Under the pieces are notes generated by a model, which ran no database searches, was not told where the DNA came from, and saw only the letters and a program-made list of their open reading frames with translations. Shown here piece by piece: positions 61,118 through 64,000 of a DNA stretch of 64,000 nt. This stretch comes from Tritrichomonas musculus (taxonomy: Eukaryota; Parabasalia; Tritrichomonadida; Tritrichomonadidae), in contig JAPFFF010000021.1 of NCBI GenBank assembly GCA_039105265.1, forward strand, positions 1,674,001 through 1,738,000, read 5' to 3'. The stretch's first letter is position 1; every line of letters starts with the position of its first letter. The translations under genes were made by a program, and so were the position numbers.

Positions 61118-61885
61118 ATGGAATCAACTGGGACAAACACATCAGTGTCAGCTGTTGTCGAACCAATCGATACCGAATATGAATTCATCCAGTATAATGA
61201 GAAGCTCCGTTTGATACATTCCATTAAGGATGATATGTACCAAGCTCAAAGCATTCTCGTTGCATGTAATTCCAAGAAACAGATTCGCCATTGGTTTGAT
61301 AACAAATCAACACAGGAATTGCTCGAAAGTGGGTCCGGTAGAATTCTACCAGACCAGAAATTGTATGAAGATAGACCCAATTTGTCAAATGATTTGAAGG
61401 GTATGTATGTTCACCGATTGCTGGTCAATCATATTGCAATGTGGGCATCACCATCATATGCATGGGATGTCATGCAATTATTGGATTCACTAGCTTCTCA
61501 GCAACGCGAGCAGATGAATAACAAAATCAATGACCTCACTACAAGGGCTGTCCCCAAGGATCACAAAAATAGCTACCGATATATGATATGGCTTGAGGAT
61601 CTCCCCAAAGATAAGGATTCTGTGGTACTCCATCTTGTTCGTCGCAACAAGCATTCATGGAGGCAGGTCAGTAGGATATATCAAGATAAGAAGAAGCGCT
61701 GGATATTTATTGATGACCTACCCATCGCAATGACCCCGAATGAAGATATCAAGCGTATGGCCAAAGCTATGTTCAAAGGGGATGATGTCACTGTAGGTGG
61801 TACTAGGATTACCATCAAAAGGTCATGCCTTAATGATTTTCACACAGCAGTGGACAAATATTTCACAACCACAATGCAATCATAA
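61118..61885 (+). CDS. KilA-N domain protein (copy 2)
   Basis: 255 residues, clearly paralogous to 47,394-48,137 across its whole length: EYEFIQYNEKLRLIHSIKDD against EYEYIQYNKKLRIIHSIDDD, LKGMYVHRLLVNHIAMWASP against LRGYYVHRLLVNAVAMWASS, and YRYMIWLEDLP against YRYLIWREPIP. KilA-N domain first, companion domain second. Its codons use more GGC, GCC, CCC and ACC than copy 1, so the two copies have different histories. Confidence 0.85.
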   Translation: MESTGTNTSVSAVVEPIDTEYEFIQYNEKLRLIHSIKDDMYQAQSILVACNSKKQIRHWFDNKSTQELLESGSGRILPDQKLYEDRPNLSNDLKGMYVHRLLVNHIAMWASPSYAWDVMQLLDSLASQQREQMNNKINDLTTRAVPKDHKNSYRYMIWLEDLPKDKDSVVLHLVRRNKHSWRQVSRIYQDKKKRWIFIDDLPIAMTPNEDIKRMAKAMFKGDDVTVGGTRITIKRSCLNDFHTAVDKYFTTTMQS

Positions 61886-61940
61886 GTACATTCGTCAAAA
61901 TCCCTGGAACAGTCGAAAATAATATTTTATTTTTGCATAA

Positions 61941-62507
61941 ATGGATATTGATATGGATACTAATATGGGTACTGGTACAGCAACTGATACAGCTACTGGT
62001 ACAGATACTGATACAGTTACTGATGCTGAGATACTCCTAAAGATCGTAGATGGCATCACCGATTTGCGCCGAGATGTCAAGCATTTGATTAAGCGTATGA
62101 ACCATAAACGCAAACCATCTGCTGATACCCCAAAGGCTGAAGCACATATCAACACCACTCAGGACACCACTCAGGATGCAAATGACTCACCTCCTGAGAC
62201 TCCATCTATTGAACATCCTCGACCTCGTTTAAATCGCACCCATATATTCAATCGAAGCAAGTTCCTGGATATTGGGGATCACGACCGATTGATCCAATAT
62301 GTCACATCACAGGTGGTAATCGATGCGATCTCCAACGCAGAACCTCATAAACGCGTATCCCTATTGCGTAGACTCATACGCGATAACCTGAAATTGAGTA
62401 TCTCCATGTATATGACCCAAAAACTAATCAACACCCATATGCCTATAAACGGTCCACCAAGGGAAACAGCTCCAGACCCAGATGAGATCGATACAACCGA
62501 TTTCTAA
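61941..62507 (+). CDS. Element protein with Thr/Asp repeat start and helical core
   Basis: 188 residues. It starts with an imperfect TGT/TDT repeat (MDTNMGTGTATDTATGTDTD), then a helical segment (ILLKIVDGITDLRRDVKHLI), a Pro/Thr linker and a helical C-terminal domain (LIQYVTSQVVIDAISNAEPH...). No family is recognised. It occupies the place after KilA-N that the bZIP-like gene has in the first block but is not obviously related to it. TATTTTT lies 6 nt before the ATG. Confidence 0.6.
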   Translation: MDIDMDTNMGTGTATDTATGTDTDTVTDAEILLKIVDGITDLRRDVKHLIKRMNHKRKPSADTPKAEAHINTTQDTTQDANDSPPETPSIEHPRPRLNRTHIFNRSKFLDIGDHDRLIQYVTSQVVIDAISNAEPHKRVSLLRRLIRDNLKLSISMYMTQKLINTHMPINGPPRETAPDPDEIDTTDF

Positions 62508-62515
62508 CCGTAGTC

Positions 62516-62855
62516 CAAAAATATTTTTGCAAAAACCGACCCCATGATGGATGCGTAATGCATTCTCTAGAGGAACCAACATACGGACCCGGGATTGCAC
62601 ATCAATCCCTCAATGAAAATACCTGCATCCACCATGAGGCTGGTTGGGGTTGCAAATGCCGGCAAATGCCCGTATTACCCCTATAATCCACAAGTAATAG
62701 CTTACCCAAGGTGTTTAGTGCGCTTGGGCTCTATCACAAATATGGACCGGAAATAATACGAAAAATCGGTATGGCAGTGGATCGAACTCATGCCTGCAGC
62801 CGAAGCCCGGAGACATGCTTCATGACCCAACAACTATACCAGTTAGCGCTAACAC
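62516..62855 (+). ncRNA. Conserved structured non-coding cassette, copy B
   Basis: Counterpart of 46,617-46,970. TATTTTT lies at 62,522-62,528. CATGATGGATGC (62,543-62,554) pairs with GCATCCACCATG (62,625-62,636), where copy A has an A-U pair in place of a G-C pair. The core 62,688-62,744 includes the perfect hairpin CCCAAG...CTTGGG (62,705-62,728). The tail has the tRNA-like segment on the opposite strand (GGATCGAAC at 62,779-62,787) and GTTAGCGCTAAC at 62,842-62,853. Confidence 0.6.
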
Positions 62856-62955
62856 ATATATGATTCCAATTTGCTATTTAATCGAATAAAATTCAAAAAT
62901 AGTATGTCATCAACCGCGTTGCGATGATTATTTTTGTATTTTTACCAATGGGCAA

Positions 62956-64000
62956 ATGAGTAGTAATATTACTAGTTGGAATTTCGATAAAAAGGTTCTA
63001 CCCACAGATGTCGTCAGAGACTATATCAATATCATCAATGAGGAGTTCGATGGGGGTATCTCATCCTACAGACCATATGTTGGACAGCTGAGCAGTCTCA
63101 TAAAGTTCCTGAATGAGAACTCATTTGTAGCTCACACTGGTTTTGATACCGACAATAAGCTCAAGGAATCAGATCTTGAAACATTCGTCAGACGACTAAG
63201 ACTTACGCGTGCTGAGCAGGAGCGTCTCGAGAAATTGGGACTGGAACATGCTGAACGTTTACTGAATAGCAAGATTATTACTAAGAATTTTGCTAGAAAT
63301 ATTCAAGCCACAAATACTGTTGACGCTTATATAGATATTGCCAATGAGGAGTTCGGTGGCAATATCCCATACGACATACCATATAATGAACGACGGAACG
63401 GTTTCATAAAGTTCCTAAATGACAATGCATTCGTATATCGTACTGGGTTTGATCGCGATTATTATCTCGAGGAATCCCATTTTGAGAAATTCTTTGAGAG
63501 ACTGCGTGATGAACAAGAGGATGAGCTGCTGAGGGATGCAACTGACAAGAATCTGATTGCACTTGAGGAGGTCAGACTTGAACGTGAACTCGCTAAGAAA
63601 TCGGAACAGGAGCGTATTGAACAGGAACGTCTCCAGAAGCGGGAACGGAAACTCGCTGAGAAGTCGAAACGCGATCGATTGAAACAGAAGCGGGAACAGG
63701 AGAAGAAACTGGAGCGTGAAAAGCATCGCAAGATTAGTACTAAGAATTTCGCTAAACGTATTATACCCGAGGAAACTGTTGAAGAATATATCGATAAGGC
63801 CAATGAGGAGTTCGATGCCAACATCCAATTCCACAACACATCATATAATGAACGACTGAGCAGTTTCGTAAAGTTCCTGAATGATAATTTATTTGTATAT
63901 CGCACCGGTTTTGATCGCGATTATCATATCAAGGAATCAGATCTTGATACATTCTTCGAGAGACTTGAGACTGAACGAACTAAGGATTACTTCAAGCATT
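62956..64000 (+). CDS. Repeat protein with three homologous domains and charged coiled coils (partial, runs off window)
   Basis: Open from ATG 62,956 to the window edge, at least 348 codons. TATTTTT ends 12 nt before this ATG, which favours it over the ATG at 62,949 that stops at once. Three units of about 85 residues share NFAxxI...TVxxYIDxANEEFxxNI...YNERxxxFxKFLNDNxFVYRTGFDRDYxxxES...FFERL. Units two and three are separated by a long Glu/Arg/Lys helix (ERELAKKSEQERIEQERLQK...). I recognise no family; a structural or DNA-associated role is possible. Confidence 0.75.
   Translation, partial: MSSNITSWNFDKKVLPTDVVRDYINIINEEFDGGISSYRPYVGQLSSLIKFLNENSFVAHTGFDTDNKLKESDLETFVRRLRLTRAEQERLEKLGLEHAERLLNSKIITKNFARNIQATNTVDAYIDIANEEFGGNIPYDIPYNERRNGFIKFLNDNAFVYRTGFDRDYYLEESHFEKFFERLRDEQEDELLRDATDKNLIALEEVRLERELAKKSEQERIEQERLQKRERKLAEKSKRDRLKQKREQEKKLEREKHRKISTKNFAKRIIPEETVEEYIDKANEEFDANIQFHNTSYNERLSSFVKFLNDNLFVYRTGFDRDYHIKESDLDTFFERLETERTKDYFKH

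Larger units (their letters stand above)
41434..64000. mobile_element. Large virus-like element, Polinton/Maverick class (right end outside window)
   Basis: Over 22.5 kb of distinctly less AT-rich DNA with dense genes. They encode a protein-primed DNA polymerase B, KilA-N and HNH proteins, a fibre-like protein and likely major and minor capsid proteins. Rightward genes fill the left two thirds and leftward genes the block 56.0-60.3 kb. The visible genes have long intact frames, so it looks whole as far as it can be seen and is probably young. No integrase, packaging ATPase or maturation protease gene is visible. The part right of about 60.4 kb has different codon use and duplicated gene types, so it may be a second, abutting element. 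Confidence 0.85.

Noticed and set aside
63415-63905. Two minus-strand frames of 139 and 147 codons rich in Leu/Phe or Ser
   Set aside because: Both are antisense to the charged coiled-coil gene that runs from 62,956 to the window edge.
41605-64000. Bacterial or phage contamination
   Set aside because: The element joins host DNA at a precise point inside a host-like frame, an older relative lies nearby in the same contig, and there are no ribosome-binding sites or bacterial-type operons.

Overview
The window reads as nuclear DNA of a trichomonad (parabasalid) protist, most like Tritrichomonas foetus. It is very AT-rich, its genes show no introns, and it carries BspA-type leucine-rich repeat genes, Asn/Gln-rich surface and LRR proteins, many decayed gene copies and several DNA transposons. 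The species is an inference from these families, not a database match.

Host part, about 1-41,433. Intact genes are an ovothiol-type synthase (OvoA), a protein of three ubiquitin-like domains, a type I surface protein with a poly-Asn stalk, a coiled-coil protein with a discoidin-like C-terminus, an LRR protein with a long Gln/Asn/Glu repeat, a PP1-like phosphatase, an OCRL-like inositol polyphosphate 5-phosphatase sharing a 42-bp divergent spacer with a second LRR-tail protein, a BspA-like LRR protein with an EF-hand/SH2-like head, and a Gln-rich protein. Between them lie dead genes that I recognised by reading the strands directly: a protein kinase (3.96-4.40 kb), a Pmp-like surface protein (11.65-12.44 kb), a sacsin/NO VEIN-type HSP90-like ATPase (12.45-14.40 kb), and a mosaic at 27.2-32.2 kb made of three BspA pieces in alternating orientation, a Sel1 piece, a fossil of a virus-like structural gene and an exostosin C-terminus.

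Non-autonomous DNA transposons are unusually clear. One is a MULE-like element at 7.4-8.76 kb with an 8-bp target duplication; its left arm carries a nested TA-flanked MITE while the right arm keeps the empty site. Another is a TA MITE at 35.3-35.9 kb. The third is a 3.25-kb foldback at 35.95-39.21 kb with two equal 1,165-bp arms and a 9-bp target duplication.

Virus-like part, 41,434 to beyond 64,000. Base composition and codon use change abruptly where an element has entered the 5' end of a host reading frame after 30 codons. It encodes a protein-primed family B DNA polymerase with an extra N-terminal Cys/His domain, KilA-N, bZIP-like and HNH proteins, a giant fibre-like protein, a likely double-jelly-roll major capsid protein, a likely penton-type minor capsid protein and small basic or amphipathic proteins. 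This set fits the Polinton/Maverick-like virus class; it is treated here as a resident genomic element and the visible part looks whole. No integrase, packaging ATPase or maturation protease gene is in the window. After a GC-rich, repeat-bearing spacer at about 60.4-60.6 kb, a second block with different codon use repeats the KilA-N gene and a non-coding cassette, so the region may be two abutting elements.

Most novel signals: (1) a pair of conserved, apparently structured non-coding cassettes (46.62-46.97 and 62.52-62.86 kb) with a covarying stem and a tRNA-like tail; (2) a TATTTTW motif 11-13 nt upstream of at least ten element start codons; (3) an older fossil of the same fibre gene in the host mosaic at 31.5-31.8 kb; (4) a 26-bp perfect palindrome among short repeats upstream of the KilA-N gene.
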